This document shows positions 17,191 to 24,782 of a stretch of DNA of 37,564 nucleotides, in pieces. This DNA is from an uncultured Clostridium sp. (lineage in GTDB: Bacteria; Bacillota; Clostridia; Lachnospirales; Lachnospiraceae): the NCBI GenBank assembly GCA_900547035.1, contig URFM01000036.1, positions 1-37,564 on the forward strand, in the 5' to 3' direction. How positions within the stretch are numbered: position 1 is the stretch's first letter; the number at the start of each line of letters is the position of its first letter. A program made the position numbers and the translations under genes. The notes under the pieces were generated by a model that saw only the letters and a list, made by a program, of their open reading frames with translations, did no database searches and had not been told where the DNA came from.

Positions 17191-17685
17191 CTACACCTCA
17201 ATCTTCAGCACCCGCCCCGTGGGCTGGTACTGGTAGTAGCGGACCCCCGCCGCATTCAGCATCCGCTTGGAAGCTTTCACTCCGGGGGTGTCGGCATACT
17301 TGTCCTGGCCGTAGACAATGGTCTTGATGCCTGCCTGGATAATGGCCTTGGCGCATTCGTTGCAGGGGAACAGGGTCACATACAGCTTGCTCCCCTCCAG
17401 GCTCCCCCCTCTGTAGTTTAAAATCGCGTTCAGCTCGCTGTGAGTGGAGTAAAAATATTTCGCGTTGTAGGGGTCGTCGTCCTGGTGTTCCTTTCCCCAG
17501 GGGAATTCATCGTCGGAACAGCCCTTGGGAAAACCGTTGTAGCCCATGGACAGGATTTTGTTGTCCGGGCTGACAATGCAGGCCCCCACCTGGGTGCTGG
17601 GGTCCTTGGAGCGCCTGGCGGCCAGCAGGGCCACCCCCATAAAATATTCATCCCATGTGATATAGTCGGTGCGTTTCTCTGACAT
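17191..17685 (-). CDS. dCMP deaminase (zinc cytidine/deoxycytidylate deaminase family)
   Basis: A 164-residue enzyme that converts dCMP to dUMP for thymidylate synthesis. Zinc ligands and the catalytic acid are visible: His82 and Glu84 (THSELNAIL), Cys108 and Cys111 (PCNECA). Length and the QVGACIVSPDNKIL strand match the ComEB/dCMP-deaminase family. The ATG at 17685 has GGGAGGG seven to eight bases upstream; longer frames reaching 17793 run through the repeat element and lack a ribosome site. It is the first gene of the long run, behind an extended -10 promoter. The purified type is often allosterically regulated by dCTP/dTTP; that cannot be judged here. Confidence 0.93.
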   Translation of the reverse strand: MSEKRTDYITWDEYFMGVALLAARRSKDPSTQVGACIVSPDNKILSMGYNGFPKGCSDDEFPWGKEHQDDDPYNAKYFYSTHSELNAILNYRGGSLEGSKLYVTLFPCNECAKAIIQAGIKTIVYGQDKYADTPGVKASKRMLNAAGVRYYQYQPTGRVLKIEV

Positions 17686-17750
17686 GTGGTATCCCTCCCA
17701 AACAATGCCCCGGCAGCAAGCTTCCTGACGCCGGGCACTTTCAATGACTC

Positions 17751-17768
17751 GTAACCGTTCAGGACGGC
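17751..17768 (-). repeat. Palindromic repeat, half copy in the dCMP deaminase leader
   Basis: The plus-strand bases GTAACCGTTCAGGACGGC match the repeat terminus seen at 29612 and 35257 at 17 of 18 positions. It lies between the predicted promoter (17782-17810) and the start codon, and so would be transcribed. No matching inverted partner is adjacent, but an imperfect GC-rich hairpin (17707-17737) follows before the ribosome site. Confidence 0.7.
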
Positions 17769-17781
17769 TACAATTGCTCAT

Positions 17782-17810
17782 AGTATACCACATACCGGTG
17801 GTTTTGGACA
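17782..17810 (-). promoter_or_regulatory. Extended -10 promoter of the dCMP deaminase operon
   Basis: The minus strand has TGGTATACT, an extended -10 with TATACT at 17787-17782. A weak -35 (TGTCCA, 17810-17805) lies 17 bases upstream. This is the only promoter-like site found ahead of the long run that ends at the trmL terminator. Confidence 0.55.
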
Positions 17811-17865
17811 GAGGGTTTCTGTCTCAATTCACCTTCCATTCGGATTGCGGCTGTCCTGGTCCAGT

Positions 17866-18736
17866 CATTTCCAGTAACCTTTGCGATCGGAACCGATGCG
17901 CTGGATTAGTCCTGCTTCCTTCAGTTTTTTAGACGAGCTGCCACCGTTTTCCCGCTAATCCTTAATCGTGCTGCCAGCTGCGGCATTGTGTAGCCAGGGT
18001 CCTCTGCCAGCAATGTCAAAAGTTCCTGTTCTTTATCAGTCACCTTTTCAGTCACCCTAACAATCCGTTCCTCCGGTGCGGTAAATTTTATTTTTTCAAT
18101 CCCCCGGCCCCAGCTCTCAATAAATCCTGCCAGATAAAACACATGGGCAATATTGGGATTATAGGGGCTGGATGCATGTTTGCCCATCAGATTTTCCAAC
18201 GTCCAGCTTTCCGGCAGGCAGCCGCAGTTGGCGATATAAAGTTTATCCTCATATACACTAATCTGGATGGGTACGCCGGATTGGTCAGATAAGGGCCATT
18301 CATCAAATGCAGCTTCTCCATCAGCATCATCCGGAGAAAAGGCGGGAAGCGGAAGATTATCCCACACAGCACCGCTCTTACGCATGAGAAAGGCTTCCAG
18401 TGCGGGGCCGGTCAGGATTTGCCTGCTACTTCCGCTGCGGTAATAATAGATTCCTTTACAGGAAATGCCAATGGGGTACGGCGGTACATCAATCTCGATA
18501 TATTCCTTTCCGCTCTCGTTCATAAGATTGACGCCTACAATAATACCCATCGCATCCCGAACCTTGTTAGGGATATCTTCCAACAGTTTGCGGGCATTTG
18601 GCACCCCTATGACCTTTCCACTGTCATCACAGCCAATATAGATTTTTCCGCCTTGTGCGTTGGCATAGCCGCAAATCCACTCCAGGTACTCGTCCTTCCA
18701 TCTTCTTTTCCATTCTGTATTTTGACTCTCAGGCAT
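17866..18736 (-). pseudogene. Broken AlbA-2/Schlafen-type ATP-binding transcriptional regulator
   Basis: The N-terminal 145 residues match the AlbA-2 (Schlafen AAA) domain of putative DNA-binding regulators (LEWICGYANAQGGKIYIGCDD). The protein then jumps directly to the C-terminal ATPase-like part (SGVPIQISVYEDKLYI, WTLENLMGKH, SWGRGIEKI). About 150 residues in between, including the usual EAL-NA-HRDY box, are missing in frame. Near the end a homopolymer of six A (about 17926-17931) shifts the frame to an early TGA at 17921. Adding one A restores LKEAGLIQRIGSDRKGYWK up to a stop at 17866, the normal winged-helix end. Two lesions argue for decay, although the A-run alone could be a sequencing error. 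GGAGGTG lies 6 bases before the ATG at 18736. Confidence 0.8.
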
Positions 18737-18791
18737 TTTCGTCACCTCCCCGTGTCATCTCTATGTTACTATATGCCCCACCGTTTTGGCT

Positions 18792-18810
18792 GCCGTCAAG
18801 GACGGCTCAT
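18792..18810 (-). repeat. Divergent palindromic repeat copy
   Basis: On the minus strand ATGAGCCGTCCT is identical to the end of the pgcA-leader copy. The next bases differ and turn the site into its own perfect hairpin, GCCGTC-CTT-GACGGC. It stands between DUF1667 and the broken regulator; no U-run follows, so it is not a convincing terminator. Confidence 0.45.
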
Positions 18811-18859
18811 TCCGGCTGCATCCTCTTTTAGAAAAGTTAGAAAATACCTACATTCTTCA

Positions 18860-19273
18860 TCATTCCGCCCGCTTCACATCCCTCGTCACGATTACATCCG
18901 CTTCCTGTCCAAGAAGCTGATGGATTACCACTGTTCCCGCCTGGACGGGCGCTTTCAGATGGACCTTCTTGATTTCCTCCATGGCCTTAAAAATCATTCC
19001 CTTGGGGATGGGACTGGTCAGGCGCACGCTGGCTAAGGGCAGTTCGCCGCCCTCCACCAGCACGGAGGTGGCAATATTTCTCCTGGGGTCCGTCAGTTCC
19101 TGCCGGACATACTCCTCGCCCCTGGGACAGGCAGCCCCTGTAATGGAGCAAACCGCCGGACTTTTGCCCTGCTCCTTTCCCAAAGGCTCTCCCTCTTTCC
19201 GGATATCCTCCTCCAGCTGGACCTGAATCTCACAGCCGTTGGGACAGATAATACAGGTAAATTCTCTCATCAT
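18860..19273 (-). CDS. DUF1667 cysteine-rich redox protein
   Basis: A 137-residue protein with an N-terminal cysteine cluster Cys7, Cys10, Cys14 followed by Cys42 and Cys49, suitable for binding a metal or an Fe-S cluster. The remainder (SVRLTSPIPKGMIF and a DVIVTRDV end) is the normal DUF1667 body. As I recall, this family is encoded beside GlpA-type dehydrogenase and FAD oxidoreductase genes in anaerobes, for example the Thermotoga glycerol locus. Here its ATG overlaps the FAD oxidoreductase stop by 4 bases, so it is the third, translationally coupled member of the operon. An electron-transfer subunit role is inferred. Confidence 0.88.
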   Translation of the reverse strand: MMREFTCIICPNGCEIQVQLEEDIRKEGEPLGKEQGKSPAVCSITGAACPRGEEYVRQELTDPRRNIATSVLVEGGELPLASVRLTSPIPKGMIFKAMEEIKKVHLKAPVQAGTVVIHQLLGQEADVIVTRDVKRAE

Positions 19274-20514
19274 TCTGCCTTCACCTCCAAATCTCCTTCC
19301 TGTTCCAGCTTCCCGGCCTTAAGGGAAAGCTGAATCATCTCCGCCGGAATTGCCTTCTTCATCTTTCGTTCCGCCACCGGACGGCCATTCTGGTACACCA
19401 CAATCCGGCAGTCCTTCATGGGCCGGTTTACCCGAAGGGAAAGGGCGACGTCCTGCCGGCCGTCAATTTTCTGAGGGATCACATGGCCGACTCCATCGCC
19501 AATTTGAATGGAAAGACCGCATTCCGGAAGAGAGCCTTCCTTTACATAGCGGGCGGCTCCCTCTGCCAGCCCTTCCGCCTCCAGGGATACGAAATCCACC
19601 AGGTCATGAACATGGAGCACATTTCCCGCGGCGAAAATCCCGGGAACCTCCGTCTGGAAATACTGGTCTACCACCGCTCCCCTGGTGTGGGAATCCAGCT
19701 TCACCCCGGCGTCAATGGACAGTTCATTTTCCGGAATCAATCCCACGGACAAAATCAGGGTGTCGCAGAGATATTCCTTCTCTGTTCCGGGAATGGGCTT
19801 TAAATGCTCGTCCACCTGGGATACGGTAACGGAAGTCAGCCTGGAATTTCCATGGATTTCCGTCACCGTATGGCTTAAATACAATGGAATGCCATAGTCA
19901 TTTAAGCACTGCTCAATGTTTCTGGGGAGACCGCTGGGATAAGGCTGAATCTCGAAAACCGCCTGGACACGGGCTCCCTCCAGGGTCAGGCGCCGTGCCA
20001 TAATCATGCCGATATCCCCGGAGCCCAGGATTACTACTTCCCTGGCCGGCATCCGGTTATAAAGGTTCATATAGGCCTGGGCCACACCGGCGGTGAATAC
20101 TCCGGCAGGCCGCTCTCCCGGTATCCCCAGAGCTCCTCTGGTCCTCTCCCGGCAGCCCATGGTGAGGATAACGCACTTTGCCTGCCACTGCTCCAGTCCA
20201 TCCTTCGAGGCGGCCGTCACCACCTTATCCTCCGAAACCTCCAGCACCGTGGTGTCCGTCACATAGGGAATCTGAAGCATTTCCACCTGACGGATAAACC
20301 GGGCCGCATATTCCGGCCCGCTCAAAGTAGTCTTAAACCGGGTCAGGCCAAATCCGTCGTGGATGCACTGGCGCAGAATTCCTCCCAGCTGTTTCTCCCG
20401 CTCCACAATCAAAATATCCCGGATTCCCAGCTCGTACAGCTTCACCGCCGCTGCCAGGCCGGCAGGACCTCCTCCTACGATGATAACGTCTTTCTTCTCC
20501 ATTCTTGCGCTCAT
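19270..20514 (-). CDS. FAD/NAD(P)-dependent oxidoreductase, GlpB/HcnB-like subunit
   Basis: A 414-residue flavoprotein of the pyridine-nucleotide-disulfide oxidoreductase fold. The FAD site VGGGPAGLAAA lies near residue 13, a second nucleotide-binding GSGDIGM in mid-protein, and the FAD-closing ATD-like strand GIFAAGNV late. There is no redox CxxC, so it is not a thioredoxin reductase. The ATG at 20514 overlaps the upstream TGA (ATGA) and follows AGGAGGTG by 6 bases. It probably passes electrons between the DAO-type flavoprotein and NAD(P) or another carrier together with DUF1667; the substrate of the complex is not certain. Confidence 0.88.
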   Translation of the reverse strand: MSARMEKKDVIIVGGGPAGLAAAVKLYELGIRDILIVEREKQLGGILRQCIHDGFGLTRFKTTLSGPEYAARFIRQVEMLQIPYVTDTTVLEVSEDKVVTAASKDGLEQWQAKCVILTMGCRERTRGALGIPGERPAGVFTAGVAQAYMNLYNRMPAREVVILGSGDIGMIMARRLTLEGARVQAVFEIQPYPSGLPRNIEQCLNDYGIPLYLSHTVTEIHGNSRLTSVTVSQVDEHLKPIPGTEKEYLCDTLILSVGLIPENELSIDAGVKLDSHTRGAVVDQYFQTEVPGIFAAGNVLHVHDLVDFVSLEAEGLAEGAARYVKEGSLPECGLSIQIGDGVGHVIPQKIDGRQDVALSLRVNRPMKDCRIVVYQNGRPVAERKMKKAIPAEMIQLSLKAGKLEQEGDLEVKAE

Positions 20515-21995
20515 CCCTGCACCTCCTGGCAAATATCTTCTGCCTCCCGGACTTTTCCAAACAGAACCTGGGAGCCAGTTCTGGCGTACCGCACCTGAGT
20601 CTCCTTTTTTCCAAGTTCCTCCTCAATCATATGTTCCATGCGCATCTGGCAGTAGCCGCCCTGGCATCTGCCCATCATGGCCCTGGTCCGGTACTTGATT
20701 CCCACCATGGTATCCACACCCAGAGGATTGTGGATGGCCTGGAGCAGTTCCGCCTTGGTCACTTTCTCGCAGCGGCAGATGACCTCGCCGTAATCGGGAT
20801 TTTCCTGAATCATACGCGCCTGCTCCTCTTTGGTCTGCTCCGCAAATCGGACAATGCCGTTCCGGATGGGGTTAAAACCGGGATTAGGCTTTAACTCCTC
20901 CCTCTCTTTCATAAGGCCGATGGCATAGCGGGCAATGGGGACTGCCGCCGTCAGTCCCGGGGACTCGATTCCCACCAGATTGATGGCCCGGGGAGCTAAA
21001 TCGTCCCGAATTTCAATCTTGAAGTCCTGGATGACGCCCTCATCGTCCACCCATTTCGGCAAAATGCCGGAATAGTTGCGGATATAATCCCCTTTATGGA
21101 TGCAGGGCCACAGCTTCGAGGCGCTTTCTGCCAGGTAATCCATATTCCGCTGAGGAACTCCATAATAGGCAAAATCCGTCACCGTCTCCGCGTTGGGTCC
21201 GATGATGACGTTCCCATCAGTGGTATTGGTCACATGGATTCCCATGTAGGTATTGCTGGGCACCGGGTAAACTGGCATGGGAAGAAGTGGACCGGTGCGC
21301 TTGTCCAGGATTATGTAGTCGCCCTTGGAGCCAATGACCTTGTATCCCTTGATTCCCAGCATGTCGGAGATTGTTCCGCAGCCAAGGCCTGCACTGTTGA
21401 CCACCCATCTGGTGTAAAACGTGCCTTTGGACGTTTCAATGGCGTAGGTTCCGTCACGCCCCCGTTCAATCCCCGTCACCTCATGGTCGAAATAGTAGTC
21501 CACTCCGTTGTCGTGGGCATTTTCCGCCAGGGCAATGGTATAGTTAAAGGGGCCTACAATGCCGCTGTTGGGGGAAAACATGGCAAATTCGCCCACCACC
21601 GCAGGGACCAGACGGTGAAGCTCTTCCTTGTCAATAATCACAAGTCCCTCTGAACCATTGTCCTCCCCCTGTTTCAAGGTTCTCTTTAGGGTTTCCATAT
21701 CCTCCGGCGTATTTCCCACCAGCACCTTGCCGCAGCGGATAAACCGGAACCCCAGCTCCTCCGAAAGCTGATCCATCATCCGGTTTCCCTCCACGCAGAG
21801 CCTGGCCTTCAGGCTCCCCCGGTCATAGGCAAAGCCGCCGTGAACTACTCCGGAATTACGCCCGCTGGTTTCGTAACAGACATCCAGATTTTTTTCCAGA
21901 ACGCCGATTTTCAGCTGATACCTGGACATTTCCCTGGCAACGGCGCTTCCCACCACGCCGCCGCCGATGATTAGTACATCGTATTGCTGTTCCAT
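20511..21995 (-). CDS. DAO-type flavoprotein dehydrogenase with BFD-like [2Fe-2S] domain
   Basis: A 494-residue protein, first of the three-gene operon. Residues 5-365 form a D-amino-acid-oxidase/GlpA fold with the FAD site GGGVVGSA (11-18), TSGRNSGVVHGG (43-54) and GLTAAVPIARYA. Residues about 400-455 form a bacterioferritin-associated-ferredoxin-like [2Fe-2S] site with Cys407, Cys409, Cys444 and Cys449 (CRC and CQGGYC). This architecture occurs in anaerobic glycerol-3-phosphate dehydrogenases and in L-2-hydroxyglutarate-type dehydrogenases. No glycerol kinase or facilitator is nearby, so the hydroxy-substrate is open. The ATG at 21995 has AGGAGGAG 5 bases upstream. Control is suggested by a palindrome within its promoter. 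Confidence 0.9.
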   Translation of the reverse strand: MEQQYDVLIIGGGVVGSAVAREMSRYQLKIGVLEKNLDVCYETSGRNSGVVHGGFAYDRGSLKARLCVEGNRMMDQLSEELGFRFIRCGKVLVGNTPEDMETLKRTLKQGEDNGSEGLVIIDKEELHRLVPAVVGEFAMFSPNSGIVGPFNYTIALAENAHDNGVDYYFDHEVTGIERGRDGTYAIETSKGTFYTRWVVNSAGLGCGTISDMLGIKGYKVIGSKGDYIILDKRTGPLLPMPVYPVPSNTYMGIHVTNTTDGNVIIGPNAETVTDFAYYGVPQRNMDYLAESASKLWPCIHKGDYIRNYSGILPKWVDDEGVIQDFKIEIRDDLAPRAINLVGIESPGLTAAVPIARYAIGLMKEREELKPNPGFNPIRNGIVRFAEQTKEEQARMIQENPDYGEVICRCEKVTKAELLQAIHNPLGVDTMVGIKYRTRAMMGRCQGGYCQMRMEHMIEEELGKKETQVRYARTGSQVLFGKVREAEDICQEVQG

Positions 21996-22065
21996 TTTTC
22001 TCCTCCTGATTTGGGGTTTCGTTTTGTTCTTATGCGCCTGCAATTCATCCTATGAATATAATTTG

Positions 22066-22094
22066 TTTTTACCATATTCGATGGAATATGTCAA
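22066..22094 (-). promoter_or_regulatory. Promoter with embedded operator-like palindrome for the flavoprotein operon
   Basis: On the minus strand a perfect TTGACA (22094-22089) and TAAAAA (22071-22066) are 17 bases apart. Between and over them lies a perfect inverted repeat, CATATTC-4 bases-GAATATG (22090-22073). A protein bound there would block polymerase. No regulator gene is adjacent to the operon, so the binding protein is unknown. Confidence 0.6.
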
Positions 22095-22099
22095 GAAAA

Positions 22100-22129
22100 A
22101 TGGGATGAATCCCGAAAGATTCATCCCAT
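22100..22129 (-). terminator. Second terminator after the glycerate operon
   Basis: ATGGGATGAAT and ATTCATCCCAT form a perfect 11-base stem with an 8-base loop, followed on the minus strand by TTTTTCTT. The T-run directly precedes the TTGACA of the flavoprotein promoter, so it insulates that promoter from upstream reading. Confidence 0.8.
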
Positions 22130-22202
22130 CTAAATGTACGTCGGCTATGTCGTCTAACAATAAGAAAGCTAGGGCTGAAGTAAAATGACTATAAAATCTT
22201 AA

Positions 22203-22233
22203 AACCGACAGTTCATTACCTCAGCTGCCGGTT
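22203..22233 (-). terminator. First terminator after glycerate kinase
   Basis: On the minus strand AACCGGCAG pairs with CTGTCGGTT (9 pairs, one G-U) around a 13-base loop, followed by TTTTAAGATTTT. It lies 23 bases past the kinase stop. Together with the hairpin at 22100 it forms a tandem terminator. Confidence 0.75.
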
Positions 22234-22255
22234 CTTTTCATAGAGAATTCGCTAT

Positions 22256-23392
22256 TTACAATTTTCTTGCTGCCCGAAGCATGCGAAACAGTCTGCGGGC
22301 GGCGCTTAAATACAGTTCATCCGCCCGTCCCAAGGCTTCTTCTAAAGGCATTACCCCGTTTACTGTAGTGATTATAGATTCAATACCATGGTCAAAGATC
22401 TGCTCTGCCCCTTTTCCCATATTTCCCACAATGGCAACTGCCGGGACTTGATGGTTCATACAGTGGGTTCCCACCCCCTGCATAACCTTTCCGAAAACGG
22501 ACTGCCAGTCCGCACTTCCTTCCCCGGTTACTACCAGAGAAACGCCTTCCAACTTTTTATCAAATTCAATCAGATCCAGAACTGTCTCAATGCCAGATTT
22601 CAATTGTGCATTTAAAAAGGCCATAAGGGCGGCTCCTAGGCCACCAGCCGCTCCAGCTCCAGGCGTTTGGTCCATATCCACTCCAAACTGAGCGGCAAGC
22701 AGATCCCTGTAATTACGCATTCCCGCTTCCAGTTCGTCCAAAATCTCTGGCGTTCCTCCTTTTTGCTTTCCAAAAGTATAGGTAGAACCATTTTCACCGC
22801 ACAAAGGATTCGTTACATCGCACATTACGGTAAATTGTGTTTCCTTAATCCGGGGATCCAGGCCGGAACAGTCAATCGTCCTTATTTTTATCAAATCCTC
22901 CCCACAGCCAGCAAGCTCCTCTCCCTGTGCATCCAGGAAATGCACTCCTAAAGCCCGCATACAGCCGATTCCGCCATCGTTGGTAGCAGAACCGCCTATG
23001 GCGATAGAAATATCTCTAAATCCTTTCTCCAAGGCATCACTTATCATTTCTCCTACACCATAAGAAGTGGTTTTCCTGGGATCTCTCTGCTCCTTGGGAA
23101 CCAGGGGCAGACCGGAGGCAGCGGCCATTTCCATAATCACTTTGCAGCCGCCCAGCTCACCGTAATACGCTTCTTCCCGCTCCCACAAGGGACCGTGAAC
23201 CCTAACTGAAATTTCCTTTCCGTTGGTGGCAGCAAGTACCGCTTTGGTCGTCCCTTCTCCGCCGTCCGCCACCTCTACGCCGGAACACTGACAGCCCGGA
23301 AAAATCTCCTCTGCCGCCTGAGTCAGAAGCTCTGCCGTTCTCCCGGAAGACAACGTCCCTTTAAATGAATCTGAAGCAAATAAAAACTTCAT
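22256..23392 (-). CDS. glxK: Glycerate kinase (type I glycerate 2-kinase family)
   Basis: A 378-residue enzyme that phosphorylates D-glycerate with ATP. The N-terminus FASDSFKGTLSS and VADGGEGTTKAVL, the AIGGSATNDGGIG loop and PGAGAAGGLGAAL are family hallmarks. The late motif reads TGEGSADWQSVFGK where most homologues have TGEGRID-Q, a modest departure next to the active site. GAGGG precedes the ATG. It is the last gene of the operon, 23 bases after the GntP permease, and is followed by two terminators. Position next to CdaR and GntP fits use of glycerate from sugar-diacid breakdown or from the environment. Confidence 0.93.
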   Translation of the reverse strand: MKFLFASDSFKGTLSSGRTAELLTQAAEEIFPGCQCSGVEVADGGEGTTKAVLAATNGKEISVRVHGPLWEREEAYYGELGGCKVIMEMAAASGLPLVPKEQRDPRKTTSYGVGEMISDALEKGFRDISIAIGGSATNDGGIGCMRALGVHFLDAQGEELAGCGEDLIKIRTIDCSGLDPRIKETQFTVMCDVTNPLCGENGSTYTFGKQKGGTPEILDELEAGMRNYRDLLAAQFGVDMDQTPGAGAAGGLGAALMAFLNAQLKSGIETVLDLIEFDKKLEGVSLVVTGEGSADWQSVFGKVMQGVGTHCMNHQVPAVAIVGNMGKGAEQIFDHGIESIITTVNGVMPLEEALGRADELYLSAARRLFRMLRAARKL

Positions 23393-23415
23393 TATTAACC
23401 CTCTTCTTTCTTTGT

Positions 23416-24756
23416 TTAAAGAATAATAAAGGACAGGATATAAATTACGATAACTGATACAACACCTACTACCAGCGTCATGCCTGTTTGAGCTTTGTAT
23501 GCCTGTTTCGTATCCAAATTGGAAAACTCGCTGACAATCCAGAAATAGGCATCGTTTGCGTGGGATACTACCATAGAGCCGGCAGCGATAGCCAGAACCA
23601 CCAGGATACGTCCCATCTCAGAATCCAGTCCCAGGGATGTAAGCATAGGCAGGGTAATCGTAGCAGCCAGTACCTGTACCACAGTGGTAGCGCCCATAAC
23701 GGTCTTAAAGAAAGCAGCAATCAGGAAAGGAAGGATAACTCCCAGAGCCGGGCTCATAGTAAGTCCGCTGATCTTATCGGCCAACGGCAGGGCCTGAAGG
23801 ACTGCTCCAAAGGAGCCGCCAGCGCCAATGATAGCCAGCATTCCTACAGAACCGCCGATCCCTTCATTGATGTATCCGCTGATTTTCTTTCTGTCTTCTC
23901 CCGTAACCAAAGTCATGGAAACGAACATGCCAATAATCAAGGCAATACTGGGATTTCCAATTAAGTCACAGATCCATTTTACAGTGCCCGTACCGAAAGG
24001 TGCAGCTTCCAAATCCGCCACTGTCTTCAAGGCAACTAATAGGATAATCAAAATAATAGGTGAGAATGAATGGAAACGTCCCGGAAGCTTTCCATAAGTC
24101 TTAATAATATCCTCTTCGCTTAACTCATCTTTCAACTCAACGCGGAGCTTAGAAGAAACCTTTTCTCCGTAAATTACACCGGCAATGGTTCCGGGAATCG
24201 AAACCAGGAGTCCCAAGCCTAACAGCAGGCCAAAGTTGGCTCCCAGGGAATTGGCCACCGCCAGGGTTCCCGGATGAAGAGGAGTAAAACAGTGGGTAGT
24301 AAACAAGCCCGCGCTCATAGCGCTGGCGATTACAGCCATAGAAACCCTGGATTTAATAGAAATTGCTTTCGCTACGGGAGCAAGAACTACATATCCAGAA
24401 TTGCAAAACAAGGGAACACCTGTAATATATCCAGCAATGGCCATCGCCGTAGCAGCATGTTTTTCCCCTACCACACTCAGGATTGTATTGGCAATTACCA
24501 ACGCAGCTCCTGATTTCTGAAGCATGGTACCAATAATTCCACCTACCAGCACGATGATGCCAACGCTTCCTAAAATATTGCCAAATCCTGATTCCACCAT
24601 GGAAACCGTATCGCTGGGACTAAATCCTGCTGCAAGGCCAAGTATAATGGAAACCAACAGCAAAGCAAGAAATGCATGGGTTTTTAGCTTGGTAATAGCG
24701 AGTATCATTGCAGCCACAGCAATTAATATGATAATGAGCATATAAGTTGTTGACAT
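23416..24756 (-). CDS. GntP-family permease (gluconate/glycerate:H+ symporter)
   Basis: A 446-residue integral membrane protein with about twelve or more hydrophobic segments. The GntP traits are visible: LLVSIILGLAAGFSP early, GGIIGTMLQKSGAA, the NSGYVVLAPVAKAIS loop, HPGTLAVANSLGANFG, and SHANDAYFWIVSEF near the end. The family imports gluconate and other hydroxy acids with protons. Between CdaR and glycerate kinase, the likely cargo is glycerate or a related sugar acid; that is context inference. It starts 26 bases after cdaR with a GGGG-type ribosome site. Confidence 0.93.
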   Translation of the reverse strand: MSTTYMLIIILIAVAAMILAITKLKTHAFLALLLVSIILGLAAGFSPSDTVSMVESGFGNILGSVGIIVLVGGIIGTMLQKSGAALVIANTILSVVGEKHAATAMAIAGYITGVPLFCNSGYVVLAPVAKAISIKSRVSMAVIASAMSAGLFTTHCFTPLHPGTLAVANSLGANFGLLLGLGLLVSIPGTIAGVIYGEKVSSKLRVELKDELSEEDIIKTYGKLPGRFHSFSPIILIILLVALKTVADLEAAPFGTGTVKWICDLIGNPSIALIIGMFVSMTLVTGEDRKKISGYINEGIGGSVGMLAIIGAGGSFGAVLQALPLADKISGLTMSPALGVILPFLIAAFFKTVMGATTVVQVLAATITLPMLTSLGLDSEMGRILVVLAIAAGSMVVSHANDAYFWIVSEFSNLDTKQAYKAQTGMTLVVGVVSVIVIYILSFIIL

Positions 24757-24782
24757 ACTTCAATTCCCCTTTCATCTAAAAT

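Noticed and set aside
17686..17793. N-terminal extension of dCMP deaminase through the repeat
   Set aside because: The extension has no family similarity and no ribosome site, whereas GGGAGGG directly precedes 17685.
18746..18790. Possible sigma-K -10 box (CATATAGTA) ahead of the broken regulator
   Set aside because: The -10 pattern fits, but no AC -35 is found at the right spacing and the gene has no link to sporulation.
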